A stretch of DNA of 64,000 nucleotides from a virus. Location: positions 62,001 to 126,000 of IMG/VR virus record IMGVR_UViG_3300025122_000005. One strand, given 5' to 3'. The notes under the pieces were generated by a model. It searched no databases. It was not told the DNA's origin and was given only the letters and a program-made list of their open reading frames with translations. The stretch's first letter is position 1. Every line of letters starts with the position of its first letter. Shown one piece after another: positions 22,384 through 30,736 of this stretch. A program made the translations under genes and the position numbers.

Positions 22384-23799
22384 ATGTCCAAAAAGAAAGT
22401 TCAATTAAGTGATATAAATTGGGGTAATGCACAAACTGGATCTTTAGCCGGTCAAGAAAGTCATTTAGGTCTTAGCAGAGAAGGGATGATCATATTATCA
22501 TCTGTGGGCGGATCTAGCATTACTACACCGGCATCCAGCACAGATAATGCAATAGTTAGATTTAGCGGCACTGGTGGTTCGACTATTCAAGATTCTTCAG
22601 CAACGATAAGTGATGCTGGAATACTTTCTGCGTCCGCAATGACAGTAAGTAGTATTACAGTTGGTGCTTTATCTGGATCTGGTTTGATAAGAGGACACGC
22701 CCTTAGCGGTTCTAGTGTCACTGGGCACCTTGTTTCTGGATCTAGTGCTACATTTCACGAAGCAATAATAACCAGATTAAGTGCAAGTTCAATGCATATC
22801 GGAACAAATGACGCTGGTGCAGATAGACAAATAACTTTTGGAGACACCGGAACAGCAAAGACGGTCATCGGCGTCGATAACAGCTTAAACGAATTTGTTA
22901 TTTATCGTAATAAATCGTTAATTCCAAGCTCGCAGCCATCTGCCGGTCCCGACTTCACTATCCAAAGTAGCGAAGTTAACATAGGTAACGGCAACGCTTT
23001 GAGAATCGGTGGTGAAGCTTCAGCAACAGATGGAACAGATAGAATCATCAGTTTCAATCACGCCACCGCACCAACTTACATGGGCATAGATGACTCTCAG
23101 GATGCTTTTGTAATTTCGATTGGAGGAGCTTTTGCTTCTACAAACGCATTCGAGCTTCACACGTCTGGTGAGATACAACTTGGAAAAGGTAAGCTCCAAG
23201 TAGATGGCACTGGCGGCGGCTATACCAACGGGACTTATGGTGGGACTAACACACTAGGACTTTTCCATGATGCAAGTGATGGTAACAACGGCATAATGAT
23301 AACTAGGGTCGATCACTCAACAAGTGACGGCGATTTGCTGGGAGGCATCGGCTTTGATTCGACGGATTGGAAATCACCGAGTAGTATTTTGGAGGCATCA
23401 GCATTTATTGCAGCATATGCTGCAGAAGCTCATGGTGCTGAAGACAAGGGCGGTGATTTAGTATTTGGCACTTCGATGATTAATGATGACGATGATACTG
23501 CTTCTCATGAATGGATGAGAATAACTCACGAAGGAAGGGTTGGAATTGGTGTCTCTGGTTCTTCTGCGGGTACACCCGATAATAGGTTACATGTGTCTAG
23601 TCCAAATGGAACTGGAAAATCGACTATGAAGCTAGAACAACTAGACCCAGAAGAACCGTTTATTCATTTTTCAGGCAGTACAGCAAGTGACCAAACAAAG
23701 AGTCTTTCGACAGATACGTCCGTTGGAGCGTTGACTGGTCATGTTAGAGTTAGCATTAATGGAACCGATTATTGGATTCCTTATTATGCCGCTAATTAA
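22384..23799 (+). CDS. Tail-fibre-like protein
   Basis: A 471-aa Ser/Gly/Thr-rich protein with AGAGGG upstream. It contains STDNAIVRFSGTGGSTIQDS near residues 53-72 and VGIGVSGSSAGTPDNRLHVS near 385-405. Both repeat types are common in marine phage fibres. It ends with WIPYYAAN, typical of a C-terminal knob edge. It lacks any capsid-targeting tag. It is placed immediately before the endolysin. Confidence 0.75.
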   Translation: MSKKKVQLSDINWGNAQTGSLAGQESHLGLSREGMIILSSVGGSSITTPASSTDNAIVRFSGTGGSTIQDSSATISDAGILSASAMTVSSITVGALSGSGLIRGHALSGSSVTGHLVSGSSATFHEAIITRLSASSMHIGTNDAGADRQITFGDTGTAKTVIGVDNSLNEFVIYRNKSLIPSSQPSAGPDFTIQSSEVNIGNGNALRIGGEASATDGTDRIISFNHATAPTYMGIDDSQDAFVISIGGAFASTNAFELHTSGEIQLGKGKLQVDGTGGGYTNGTYGGTNTLGLFHDASDGNNGIMITRVDHSTSDGDLLGGIGFDSTDWKSPSSILEASAFIAAYAAEAHGAEDKGGDLVFGTSMINDDDDTASHEWMRITHEGRVGIGVSGSSAGTPDNRLHVSSPNGTGKSTMKLEQLDPEEPFIHFSGSTASDQTKSLSTDTSVGALTGHVRVSINGTDYWIPYYAAN

Positions 23800-23816
23800 A
23801 TTAGGAGAATATAAAA

Positions 23817-24647
23817 ATGAAAGTATGGATTCACGAAAAAGGACACAAAGGGCAGGAAGTTAGAAGAATACAAAAATCAATCGGAGGTTTAGTTGTAGAC
23901 GGCGATTATGGAAAAAAGACAGTACAGGCAGTAAAAGACTATCAGTCTGATAACTCTTTGTCAGTAGATGGCAGAGTTGGTCCTGAGACTAGAACATCTT
24001 TGGGAATAGAAATTTATCCAGGTATTGATGTTAGCCATCACCAAGGTATGATTGATTGGGACACTGTAAAAACAACAGGGTTAGCGGATTTCTGTTGGGT
24101 AAAAGCGACAGAGGGAAACACTTATCTAGATCCGAAGGCGAAGAGAAACATATCGGAGTGCCGACGAGTGGGTATACCGGTTGGTGCCTATCATTTCGCC
24201 CGGCCGGATCTTCATTTGGACCCTTATAAAGAGGTTAAAAATTTTGCCAAACATTGCCCTACAGATGTGGGAGATTTAAGACCAGTTTTGGATTTTGAAA
24301 GAAATGGAGACCACGATGCCGCGTCTATCCACAATTGGGTAGTTGAGTTTTTAAAAGAAATAGAAAAGGAAACAGGCATACGTCCAGTGATTTATACTGG
24401 AGGGAACATGGTCAAATATGGATTAAATAAGAACACTTCAATTTTAGATACGTATACATTGTGGCACGCTGCTTATAGTAGAAAATCTAGAGTAACCGGA
24501 ATAAAAAAGGATAGATTAGGGTCTTGGAAAGAGTGGAGAGTTTGGCAATGGACAGGGTATGAACAGATTGACGGAGTATCTGGCGATATTGATAGAAATT
24601 GGCTCGTCGGCGGACAATCTGGCTTTGATGAAATTTTAATTAAATAA
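23817..24647 (+). CDS. Endolysin: peptidoglycan-binding plus GH25 lysozyme
   Basis: A 276-aa protein. Residues 1-62 form a PG_binding_1 domain (GQEVRRIQKSIGG, VDGDYGKKTVQAVKDYQ, VDGRVGPETR). The rest is a GH25 (Chalaropsis-type) muramidase: GIDVSHHQGMIDWD at about 68-81 (conserved Asp), ATEGNTYLDP, GAYHFARP, and VLDFERNGD with catalytic-type DFE. It cuts the glycan of peptidoglycan at lysis. There is no signal peptide, so it needs a holin or another export route, which is not seen here. It follows the fibre gene by 17 nt. Confidence 0.9.
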   Translation: MKVWIHEKGHKGQEVRRIQKSIGGLVVDGDYGKKTVQAVKDYQSDNSLSVDGRVGPETRTSLGIEIYPGIDVSHHQGMIDWDTVKTTGLADFCWVKATEGNTYLDPKAKRNISECRRVGIPVGAYHFARPDLHLDPYKEVKNFAKHCPTDVGDLRPVLDFERNGDHDAASIHNWVVEFLKEIEKETGIRPVIYTGGNMVKYGLNKNTSILDTYTLWHAAYSRKSRVTGIKKDRLGSWKEWRVWQWTGYEQIDGVSGDIDRNWLVGGQSGFDEILIK

Positions 24648-24700
24648 AGTTCTTGACTTAATTAATTTATGATGGTATTATTACGTTTGAGGTAATAAAA

Positions 24701-24871
24701 ATGTCTAATTACGTAATTACTTTTTATAATAGAGAGAAAAAAGAATGGAGGTCTCAAGATGTTATGAGGCTGACCTTTTCTGAGGCTGTGATGTTTGCAA
24801 ACAAGCAAAGAAATAACATGGGATTTGATTGGGAGATTTCTTGTGTGGCGAAAACAAACAAGGATAAATAA
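24701..24871 (+). CDS. Small protein, unknown
   Basis: ATG 24701 with GAGG upstream opens a 56-aa frame: MSNYVITFYNREKKEWRSQD, then LTFSEAVMFANKQRNNMGFD and a short tail. It looks like a folded alpha/beta micro-domain. No family is known to me. It ends 28 nt before tilS. Confidence 0.55.
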   Translation: MSNYVITFYNREKKEWRSQDVMRLTFSEAVMFANKQRNNMGFDWEISCVAKTNKDK

Positions 24872-24899
24872 GCTAATTTAATGAGCGGAAGTGTTATAA

Positions 24900-25514
24900 A
24901 TGATTCGTATTATAGGCAAAATACCTCCAAAAGTGACCGTTGCGTGTTCTGGAGGAGTCGACTCAATGTCGGTAGTGCGCTTTCTTTTGAATGGGAAAAG
25001 AAAGGTGCGGCTTGCTTATTTTAATCACGATACCTCCCACTCAAAAGAATCAGAACACTTTGTTAGAAGCTTTGCAGCAAAAAATAAACTAATATTAACA
25101 GTTGGGAGAGTTAAAGGAATAAAGGAAAGGTCTTCTTCTTTAGAAGAATTCTGGAGAAAAGAAAGATATAATTTTCTAGACTCATTGAATGAGAGGAATG
25201 TTATAACATGCCATCATTTAGATGATGTTGTTGAGACATGGTTGTTTAGTTCTTTTCACGGTAATCCAAAAATGATACCATACAAAAGAGGGGACAGGAT
25301 CTATAGACCATTCCTTATGACTGAAAAGAAGGAAATACTAAATTATGCGGAAAGACAAGATGTTGAGTGGATCGAAGACCCGTCGAATCGTATGACAAAA
25401 AATATAATGAGAAACCACATTAGGCATAATGTCATGCCGGAAGTGTTAAAAGTAAATCCTGGCATAAGAAAGACAATTCGTAAAAAATTAATTGAAATTT
25501 ATAAAGATTATTGA
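24900..25514 (+). CDS. tilS: tRNA(Ile)-lysidine synthase, catalytic domain only
   Basis: A 204-aa TilS-type PP-loop enzyme. SGGVDS (17-22) is the ATP-binding loop, followed by YFNHDTSHSKE (about 40-50), CHHLDDVVET (104-113) and WIEDPSN (157-163), with RNHIRHNVMP (171-180), all typical of TilS. E. coli TilS is ~430 aa, so the C-terminal tRNA-binding domains are missing here. The enzyme converts C34 of tRNA-Ile(CAU) to lysidine so that it reads AUA. A CAU tRNA starts 16 nt after the stop. Confidence 0.9.
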   Translation: MIRIIGKIPPKVTVACSGGVDSMSVVRFLLNGKRKVRLAYFNHDTSHSKESEHFVRSFAAKNKLILTVGRVKGIKERSSSLEEFWRKERYNFLDSLNERNVITCHHLDDVVETWLFSSFHGNPKMIPYKRGDRIYRPFLMTEKKEILNYAERQDVEWIEDPSNRMTKNIMRNHIRHNVMPEVLKVNPGIRKTIRKKLIEIYKDY

Positions 25515-25521
25515 GTATAAT
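25492..25521 (+). promoter_or_regulatory. Possible sigma70-type promoter for the tRNA
   Basis: TTGAAA (25492-25497) and TATAAT (25516-25521) with an 18-nt spacer, ending 9 nt before the tRNA. Inside the end of tilS. Plausible but unproven. Confidence 0.4.
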
Positions 25522-25530
25522 GATAAATAC

Positions 25531-25604
25531 GGGCCTCTAGCTCAATAGGTTAGAGCATCCGGCTCATAACCGGCAGGTTCTCGGTTCAAGTCCGAGGTGG
25601 CCCA
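25531..25604 (+). tRNA. tRNA with CAU anticodon, probably tRNA-Ile2
   Basis: The 74-nt tRNA has a D-stem GCTC/GAGC, anticodon CAT at 25565-25567 in the loop CTCATAA, T-arm CTCGG-TTCAAGT-CCGAG, and acceptor GGGCCTC/GTGGCCC with one T-T mismatch (6-67); the 27-43 pair is also mismatched. No CCA is encoded. C4-G69 and C5-G68 are present; these pairs are known E. coli TilS determinants that separate tRNA-Ile2 from tRNA-Met. Together with adjacent tilS, this supports tRNA-Ile2 for AUA. Elongator Met cannot be fully excluded. Confidence 0.85.
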
Positions 25605-25621
25605 CTAAAATAGGAGAAACG

Positions 25622-26251
25622 ATGAGAAGTTATCAATGGGGTCTAGAAGAAGAAAAGGGAGAAGTCATAAAGAAGGTTTCTTCGCCGAAGGAAAATAACG
25701 ACAGCGATGACTTTAATGTTGTCGAATATTCAGGAAATAATATTTTCTTTTATTCTTCTGTCAATCGTCCGAAGATATTAAAGTTAAATAAGGCGATAAC
25801 AAATTTGGGGAATAATTTAGCAACTCGTGCGTTTGTATATCAATCAGAAAAAGCAGATTCTATAAGGCTCCACATCAACAGTTATGGTGGTAGTGTTTTT
25901 GCTGGATTATCTGCCGTTGATTACATATTGACATCGAAAGTTCCTGTAGAAACGATCATTGAAGGGTGCGCAGCAAGTGCCGCAACTCTAATAAGTGTCG
26001 TGGGCAGTAAAAGATATATGCATCGTAACGCATGTATGCTAGTACATCAGTTGTCCGGACACTTATGGGGCAAGTTTCAGGATATGCAAGATGACATGCA
26101 GAATTCTGAAATGTTAATGAAAAAGATAAAAAATATTTATAGACAATACACTAAGATACCAGAAGAAAAGATGGATGAAATTTTAAAACATGATATATGG
26201 TGGGATTCAGAACAATGTTTAGAATACGGTCTTATAGACGAGATTATTTAG
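25622..26251 (+). CDS. clpP: ClpP-type serine peptidase
   Basis: A 209-aa ClpP-fold protein. LHINSYGGSVFAGLSAVDYI (about 83-102) is the oxyanion segment, GCAASAATLIS (115-125) contains the nucleophile Ser119, and MLVHQLSGHLWG has His142. The last acid is likely in KHDIWWDSEQCLEYGLIDEI. The N-terminus has about 40 extra residues with an acidic stretch and may be a propeptide. ClpP needs an unfoldase (ClpX/A) to degrade tagged proteins; none is in the window, so it would use the host's. It follows the tRNA by 18 nt and an AGGAG. Confidence 0.88.
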   Translation: MRSYQWGLEEEKGEVIKKVSSPKENNDSDDFNVVEYSGNNIFFYSSVNRPKILKLNKAITNLGNNLATRAFVYQSEKADSIRLHINSYGGSVFAGLSAVDYILTSKVPVETIIEGCAASAATLISVVGSKRYMHRNACMLVHQLSGHLWGKFQDMQDDMQNSEMLMKKIKNIYRQYTKIPEEKMDEILKHDIWWDSEQCLEYGLIDEII

Positions 26252-26268
26252 AACGAGAAAAAGCATAA

Positions 26269-26457
26269 ATGCCTATTTATAGATATAAGTGTACGAATTG
26301 TGAACATGAATTTGAATCTTTGCAGACAATGAAGGAGGAGCCTTTAAGAAAGTGTATTAAGTGTTTACACGACGATACTCTGGAGAAATGCATAAGTATT
26401 ACAAGCTTTCGCTTGTTGGGAAAAGGATGGTTTAAAGATGACTACAATAAAAAATAG
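26269..26457 (+). CDS. FmdB-type zinc-ribbon protein
   Basis: A 62-aa protein: MPIYRYKCTNCEHEFESLQT with CTNC at 8-11, then CIKC near 29-32, a short loop and KCISITSFRLLGKGWF. This is the FmdB/CxxC zinc-ribbon pattern. A similar protein lies at 54902. Function of such proteins is unclear; they are often near regulators. The end overlaps the next ORF by 20 nt. Confidence 0.7.
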   Translation: MPIYRYKCTNCEHEFESLQTMKEEPLRKCIKCLHDDTLEKCISITSFRLLGKGWFKDDYNKK

Positions 26458-26749
26458 ATCGATAACTTCTAGCGAATCATTAAAATTCTTAAAAGAAAAG
26501 CTTAGTGATTTAAAATACCTAGGGGTTAAGTGGGACAATCACAAGAAGACTCCCAGAACGAGGGACACATATCAAGTAACTATAGACAAAATTTCTGACG
26601 CTGCCATCGGGCGTTTAATCGAAAGTGATCATATAAAAGACGTTTATTATAATCCATCTATGGCACCTCAAGGATCGGGATATGGAATAGATCTTAGATA
26701 TCGCCTGTATGTGTGTTACGAAAAGATTCCAATTAAAGGTATAAAATAA
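26438..26749 (+). CDS. Unknown 103-aa protein
   Basis: Overlaps the zinc-ribbon gene by 20 bases. The product has a central DKISDAAIGRLIESDHIKDV segment and Tyr-rich end. No family is recognised. Overlap and direction suggest co-translation with neighbours. Confidence 0.55.
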   Translation: MTTIKNRSITSSESLKFLKEKLSDLKYLGVKWDNHKKTPRTRDTYQVTIDKISDAAIGRLIESDHIKDVYYNPSMAPQGSGYGIDLRYRLYVCYEKIPIKGIK

Positions 26750-26750
26750 T

Positions 26751-26918
26751 ATGAAAGATAGAAGAAAAAGAATTGAGTTTCTTAAAATTGAAATAGAGAA
26801 ATTAGAATTAGAAATTACCAATGCAGAAAGTTTTGGTAAAATGCACTTTGCGTCTAGGTTGCGCCTCATTCAAGAAAGAAAAAATAACATTTTAAATTCT
26901 TGGATTTTAAATTCCTAA
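26751..26918 (+). CDS. 55-aa helical protein
   Basis: ATG 26751 is two bases after the previous stop. The sequence MKDRRKRIEFLKIEIEKLEL is a likely amphipathic coiled-coil helix. Its stop overlaps by four bases the end of the convergent lipoprotein protease gene. No family is known. Confidence 0.5.
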   Translation: MKDRRKRIEFLKIEIEKLELEITNAESFGKMHFASRLRLIQERKNNILNSWILNS

Positions 26919-27712
26919 AGATCCATTTTTAAAAATTTTTTAAATCCTTTATTTATAAAGTCTGCCGTTGCTTTATAACTAGAAGATAGTGTAACAATGT
27001 TAAACCTTGGATGCGTTGCAAAAAGAATTCCAATCAATCTCATTTGGCTATTAAAAATACCACTTCCGGAGCTGCCGCCGACAGCTGGTAACGTGACCAT
27101 TGCATTATCTGATTCTGGTATTGGACCGCTATATCTTCCTTCAAATATGGGCATTGTTGGAGGATGAAAGATACCGGCCGGTGCCGAAAGGGCGAATACT
27201 TTATCTCCAACTTTTGGACCGGTTGTTGCAAGTAAGACACCTTTAGTATACAATCCTTTTGAGAACAGGAGACACAGATCTCTTTTATTCCCAACACCGT
27301 TAACTGAATATATAACTTTAGCACTTCTTAATTCATTATATATATTCCTAACGTGCATTGAGATTTGGTATTTTTTAATCTCTGCAGCTGCAGCGGCACT
27401 TAAAGAAGATTGGCAAACGTGCCCGGCAGTAAGCAGCAGGGATCCCTTTCTAGCTATCCCTATAGAAACGCCCGATCCAGCTGAGACAAAAGAGTCTCCT
27501 TTTTTGCATATAGTGTTGGTTTTTTTTCGACATTCTAAAACTTTTAGAGTTTTGTAAATTTTAACAAAAGCTTTTGTAGGAACAGCGACATGTCCAATTG
27601 TCTCTGTTTGAATTGTGGTTTCTTTATCTGTCGCATATCTCTCTATGAGGTCCTGTGATCCCCCACAAGATAAAAATAATATGGGGATCAACAACATCAG
27701 TCTATTTCGCAT
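26915..27712 (-). CDS. Lipoprotein trypsin-like serine protease
   Basis: A 265-aa protein, the only convincing gene on the - strand. The N-terminus MRNRLMLLIPILFLSC is a lipoprotein signal: hydrophobic span then L-F-L-S-C, so Cys16 is probably lipidated. The body has the S1-type triad: LLTAGHVC (His near 96-97), KRDLCLLF (Asp near 140), and VGGSSGSGIF (Ser near 219). GRYSGP precedes, in a chymotrypsin-like order. It would act at the membrane or periplasm. On its own orientation it probably has its own promoter; a divergent gap (27713-27776) serves both sides. It is likely a moron-type gene, although origin is inference. Confidence 0.8.
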   Translation of the reverse strand: MRNRLMLLIPILFLSCGGSQDLIERYATDKETTIQTETIGHVAVPTKAFVKIYKTLKVLECRKKTNTICKKGDSFVSAGSGVSIGIARKGSLLLTAGHVCQSSLSAAAAAEIKKYQISMHVRNIYNELRSAKVIYSVNGVGNKRDLCLLFSKGLYTKGVLLATTGPKVGDKVFALSAPAGIFHPPTMPIFEGRYSGPIPESDNAMVTLPAVGGSSGSGIFNSQMRLIGILFATHPRFNIVTLSSSYKATADFINKGFKKFLKMDL

Positions 27713-27776
27713 ATTGTCTCCTATATATTAAGTATAAATAAAAGAATATTTTTTTTTAATTAAAAAGGAAAACACA

Positions 27777-28007
27777 ATGAAAGAGTACGCTATAGCTGTT
27801 ATTTTAATGTCATCGCCCCCGGTGGTGAGCAATACGAACGAACAACTCGTCTTAGACGGCAAGAATCAAGAGTCAGTTGTTTCAAAATATATGAAGCCAA
27901 TATCTTCGTATCAAAAAATCAACCCAGGAAAAAGAAGTCAAAGTGCCGCGTTTTCTAACTTTACTTACACTACTCTCCCTACTAGTTGGGTAAAAGTTAA
28001 GAGATAG
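27777..28007 (+). CDS. Small protein with possible signal peptide
   Basis: A 76-aa ORF with AAAAGGAAA upstream. Residues 4-19 are moderately hydrophobic (YAIAVILMSSPPVVS) and may be a signal or anchor; the rest is polar. It is divergent from the lipoprotein protease. TATAAATA (27733-27740), the T4 late -10 box, lies upstream. No family is known. Confidence 0.5.
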   Translation: MKEYAIAVILMSSPPVVSNTNEQLVLDGKNQESVVSKYMKPISSYQKINPGKRSQSAAFSNFTYTTLPTSWVKVKR

Positions 28008-28021
28008 CATATTTATTATAG

Positions 28022-29365
28022 GTGGAAGTGAGCAAAGATAAATTGTCAAAAACATACGTCCTCGATACTAATGTATACCTAACAGATTCTAAATCTCTAG
28101 AATCATTTGGAGAAGATAACATCATTATCCCGCTCAAGGTGCTGGACGAAGTGGATAAGCATAAAAAACGTCAAGACCCCGTCGGCGTCCATGCTAGAAA
28201 TATAATAAGAAAATTAGACAAACTTAGGGAACACGGCAATCTCCACCAGGGTGTAAAAATAGGAGATGGAAAGGGAATAGTGTTTGCAAAAAGTTATGAT
28301 CCATTCGCTCTTCCTGATGACCTAGATTTAGAAAATGCAGATAATCAAATAATTGCAACAGCACTTTCGGAAAAAAACAATAATCCCGACAGAGATATAA
28401 TTGTAGTTTCCCGCGATATTAATATGAGAGTTAAGTGTGACTCTTTGGGGCTGGAGTGCGAAGATTATAATATAGAACAGGTAGTGGAGGATATAAGTGG
28501 GTTATATACAGGGTTTAAAACGCACCTAGTGGATGACCAAATAATAGACAATGTTTATAATGACAACCCAGTATATCTTGACGAAGATGAAATAAAGGTT
28601 AACCCTAATCAGTTTGTGATGTTGGTGTCTAGTTCTAACGAGAAAAAAACTGCTCTGGTAAGATTTCTATCTTATGAACAGCCACTTAAGAAAGTTAGAA
28701 CATTTACAAAAGGAAAAGTATGGGGACTTAAGCCCAGAAATAAGGAGCAATCTTTTGCTCTAGATTTATTGATGGACCCGCAAGTTCCAGTGGTATCTTT
28801 AATAGGCAAAGCGGGGTCAGGCAAAACTTTGTTGGCACTAGCATCTGCCTTGCACCAAACGTTCGGGGAGGTGGCTAACGACCGCATGTATAATAGAATT
28901 GTTGTTACTAAGCCCGTCGAGCCAGTAGGCAAGGATATCGGATTTTTGCCTGGCACAATGGAGGAGAAAATGATGCCATGGCTGGCTCCAATACAAGATA
29001 ATTTACAATTTCTTTTCGGAAATGATAAAATGACTCTAGAGATGCACATGGAAGAGGGTCGCATCGAGGTTGAAGCCATGACTTATATAAGGGGCAGGTC
29101 GATTTCAAATGCTTTCATCATAATAGACGAAGCTCAGAATATGAATCGTCATGAAATCAAGACTGTTTTGACAAGAGTGGGAGAGGGAACAAAAATAATT
29201 TTAACAGGAGATATAGAACAGATCGATAATGTCTATATTGACGGAACAAACAATGGACTCTCGTACATCGTGGAAAAATTTAAAGATCAAGATATTGCTG
29301 GACACATAACCCTGTTTAAGGGAGAAAGGTCCAAAGTTGCAACTGTAGCAGCTAAACTATTATAA
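28022..29365 (+). CDS. phoH: PIN-PhoH fusion ATPase
   Basis: A 447-aa protein. Residues about 10-150 form a PIN RNase-like domain (YVLDTNVYLTDSKSL, VLDEVDKHKKRQDP, DNQIIATAL, IVVSRDINMRVK), with the acidic residues in place. The rest is PhoH: GKAGSGKT (about 261-268), YNRIVVTKPVEPVGKDIGFL, and IIIDEAQNM (Walker B, about 368-376), then LTGDIEQID. This is the PhoH2-type arrangement known from bacteria, where the pair shows RNA helicase and RNase activity. GTG 28022 or 28028 may be the start. It is a possible RNA-processing protein in infection. Confidence 0.85.
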   Translation: MEVSKDKLSKTYVLDTNVYLTDSKSLESFGEDNIIIPLKVLDEVDKHKKRQDPVGVHARNIIRKLDKLREHGNLHQGVKIGDGKGIVFAKSYDPFALPDDLDLENADNQIIATALSEKNNNPDRDIIVVSRDINMRVKCDSLGLECEDYNIEQVVEDISGLYTGFKTHLVDDQIIDNVYNDNPVYLDEDEIKVNPNQFVMLVSSSNEKKTALVRFLSYEQPLKKVRTFTKGKVWGLKPRNKEQSFALDLLMDPQVPVVSLIGKAGSGKTLLALASALHQTFGEVANDRMYNRIVVTKPVEPVGKDIGFLPGTMEEKMMPWLAPIQDNLQFLFGNDKMTLEMHMEEGRIEVEAMTYIRGRSISNAFIIIDEAQNMNRHEIKTVLTRVGEGTKIILTGDIEQIDNVYIDGTNNGLSYIVEKFKDQDIAGHITLFKGERSKVATVAAKLL

Positions 29366-29378
29366 CAAAGGAGTTAAA

Positions 29379-29693
29379 ATGAAAGTTGAGTTTACAGATA
29401 ACAGTGAGTTAGAAGAAGGTGGAACCATCAAGGAAAATGTAGAACCGACCACCGAAATGAAAAGTTGGATGGTCAACTATGTTGGAGAAAAGACCAATCC
29501 GGAAGATGATCAAGTAACGGTTGAAATGATCGTAGAAACCATGGCAAAAGAATTTCCAGAATTTCTTATGGCCATCGCAGAAGAAAATTGGATAAGAGGA
29601 TATCATCAGGCACTTGAAGATGTCACGGAAGGAGAGAGATTGCAGAGAGAGTCATCTTTGGTCTCCTCCGACAAAGAGGAAGAAGTTGATTGA
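29379..29693 (+). CDS. Acidic protein, unknown
   Basis: A 104-aa protein with AAAGGAG upstream. It is acidic, with MVNYVGEKTNPEDDQVTVEM and a KEFPEFLMAIAEENWIRGYH helix. Its 3' end overlaps the next gene. No family recognised. Confidence 0.6.
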   Translation: MKVEFTDNSELEEGGTIKENVEPTTEMKSWMVNYVGEKTNPEDDQVTVEMIVETMAKEFPEFLMAIAEENWIRGYHQALEDVTEGERLQRESSLVSSDKEEEVD

Positions 29694-30387
29694 AAACTAC
29701 ATAAAGGAAACTAATAAAAAATCCAGACAAGCATCGGGAGAAGATCAGTTTGGGTCTATTCAAGTAATAATGAAAGATCATTTTAGTACAAGAAATATTG
29801 ATCTAGATGTTGTTCTTGGTGAAGTATCTAGCAAGGTCCCTCCTGCGTATCTGGAGTATATTGATTATATTATGATTGGACACTTTGAAGAGTTAACTAA
29901 AAAAAGTGTCAATGCGGCTTATATGGACGGAGCGATATATGTCACCAATGAACAAGATGATGAGAGCGACATGATAGATGACCTTGTTCATGAAATCGCC
30001 CACGCCGTCGAGGAAAACAACTTTATAGAGATATATTCTGATGGTAACTTGGAATCGGAGTTTTTGTCCAAGAGGGAGAGATTATATCACTTGTTAGAAT
30101 CGGAAAAGGACTTAGATATAGAATATCAAGATTTTAAAAATCCCGAATATTCTAAAGAATTTGATGAGGTGCTGTTTTATCAAATTGGATACCCACTTCT
30201 AGCCGCGATAAGTGTTAATCTTTTTTATTCTCCATATGCGGCAACTTCCCTGAGAGAATACTTCGCCAGTGGGTTCGAGACTTTTTACAACAAAAAAGAT
30301 TTTAATAGATTAGCATCTATTAGTCCGATTTTGTTTGACAAACTAGAAAAATTAAACTATAATAAGGAGAAAGAATATGGAATTTAA
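29686..30387 (+). CDS. Zinc metallopeptidase-like protein (HEIAH)
   Basis: TTG 29686 with AGAGGAAG upstream gives 233 aa; an ATG start at 29614 is also possible but lies in the previous gene. The core is VHEIAHAVEENN (about residue 98) with the HExxH metal site and upstream DDLV. Later, SLREYFASGFETFY could give the third ligand. It is an uncharacterised metalloprotease of a kind often seen in phage genomes. It follows the acidic protein in an overlapping arrangement. Confidence 0.65.
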   Translation: MIENYIKETNKKSRQASGEDQFGSIQVIMKDHFSTRNIDLDVVLGEVSSKVPPAYLEYIDYIMIGHFEELTKKSVNAAYMDGAIYVTNEQDDESDMIDDLVHEIAHAVEENNFIEIYSDGNLESEFLSKRERLYHLLESEKDLDIEYQDFKNPEYSKEFDEVLFYQIGYPLLAAISVNLFYSPYAATSLREYFASGFETFYNKKDFNRLASISPILFDKLEKLNYNKEKEYGI

Positions 30388-30736
30388 GATAATTGAAAAT
30401 ACTTTGAATAGAGTAAAAGTATCGGTTAAAATAATAAAGAGATCGTTAGCTGTAGATCCAAACACACACGTCGATACACAAGACGTTGCAGACTTCCTCA
30501 AGAGGGAGGGTGTAGACTTTGCCAATTGCATTGGGGAAACGGTGTTGGATAATTATAGTGACAATCCAAAGTTGGAAGGTGAGTGGGTTTTCAACAAGAA
30601 TGTGCAAGTCCCCACTCAAAAGAAAAGGAAGACAAATGTCCCAGTTGCAACAGGCACAACAAAGAGAAGAAGAAAGCCTAAAACAAAGACCGAACCTCAA
30701 AAAAATCAGCTTCTCAGAACTGAAAATATGGAATGA
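30377..30736 (+). CDS. Unknown protein with basic tail
   Basis: A 119-aa protein. Residues 1-70 are ordinary (VSVKIIKRSLAVDPNTHVDT, DVADFLKREGVDFANCIGET); the last ~40 are Lys/Arg/Thr rich. That tail is read from DNA that also begins the nuclease at 30636 in another frame, a 101-base overlap. Its start overlaps the upstream gene by 11 bases. Confidence 0.55.
   Translation: MEFKIIENTLNRVKVSVKIIKRSLAVDPNTHVDTQDVADFLKREGVDFANCIGETVLDNYSDNPKLEGEWVFNKNVQVPTQKKRKTNVPVATGTTKRRRKPKTKTEPQKNQLLRTENME

Noticed and set aside
25531-25604. Elongator tRNA-Met
   Set aside because: Adjacent tilS and the C4-G69/C5-G68 pairs favour tRNA-Ile2, although it is not excluded.
27733-27740. TATAAATA as the canonical late promoter
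   Set aside because: Only one exact copy was noticed in the window, upstream of a small ORF, so it cannot be the general late box here.
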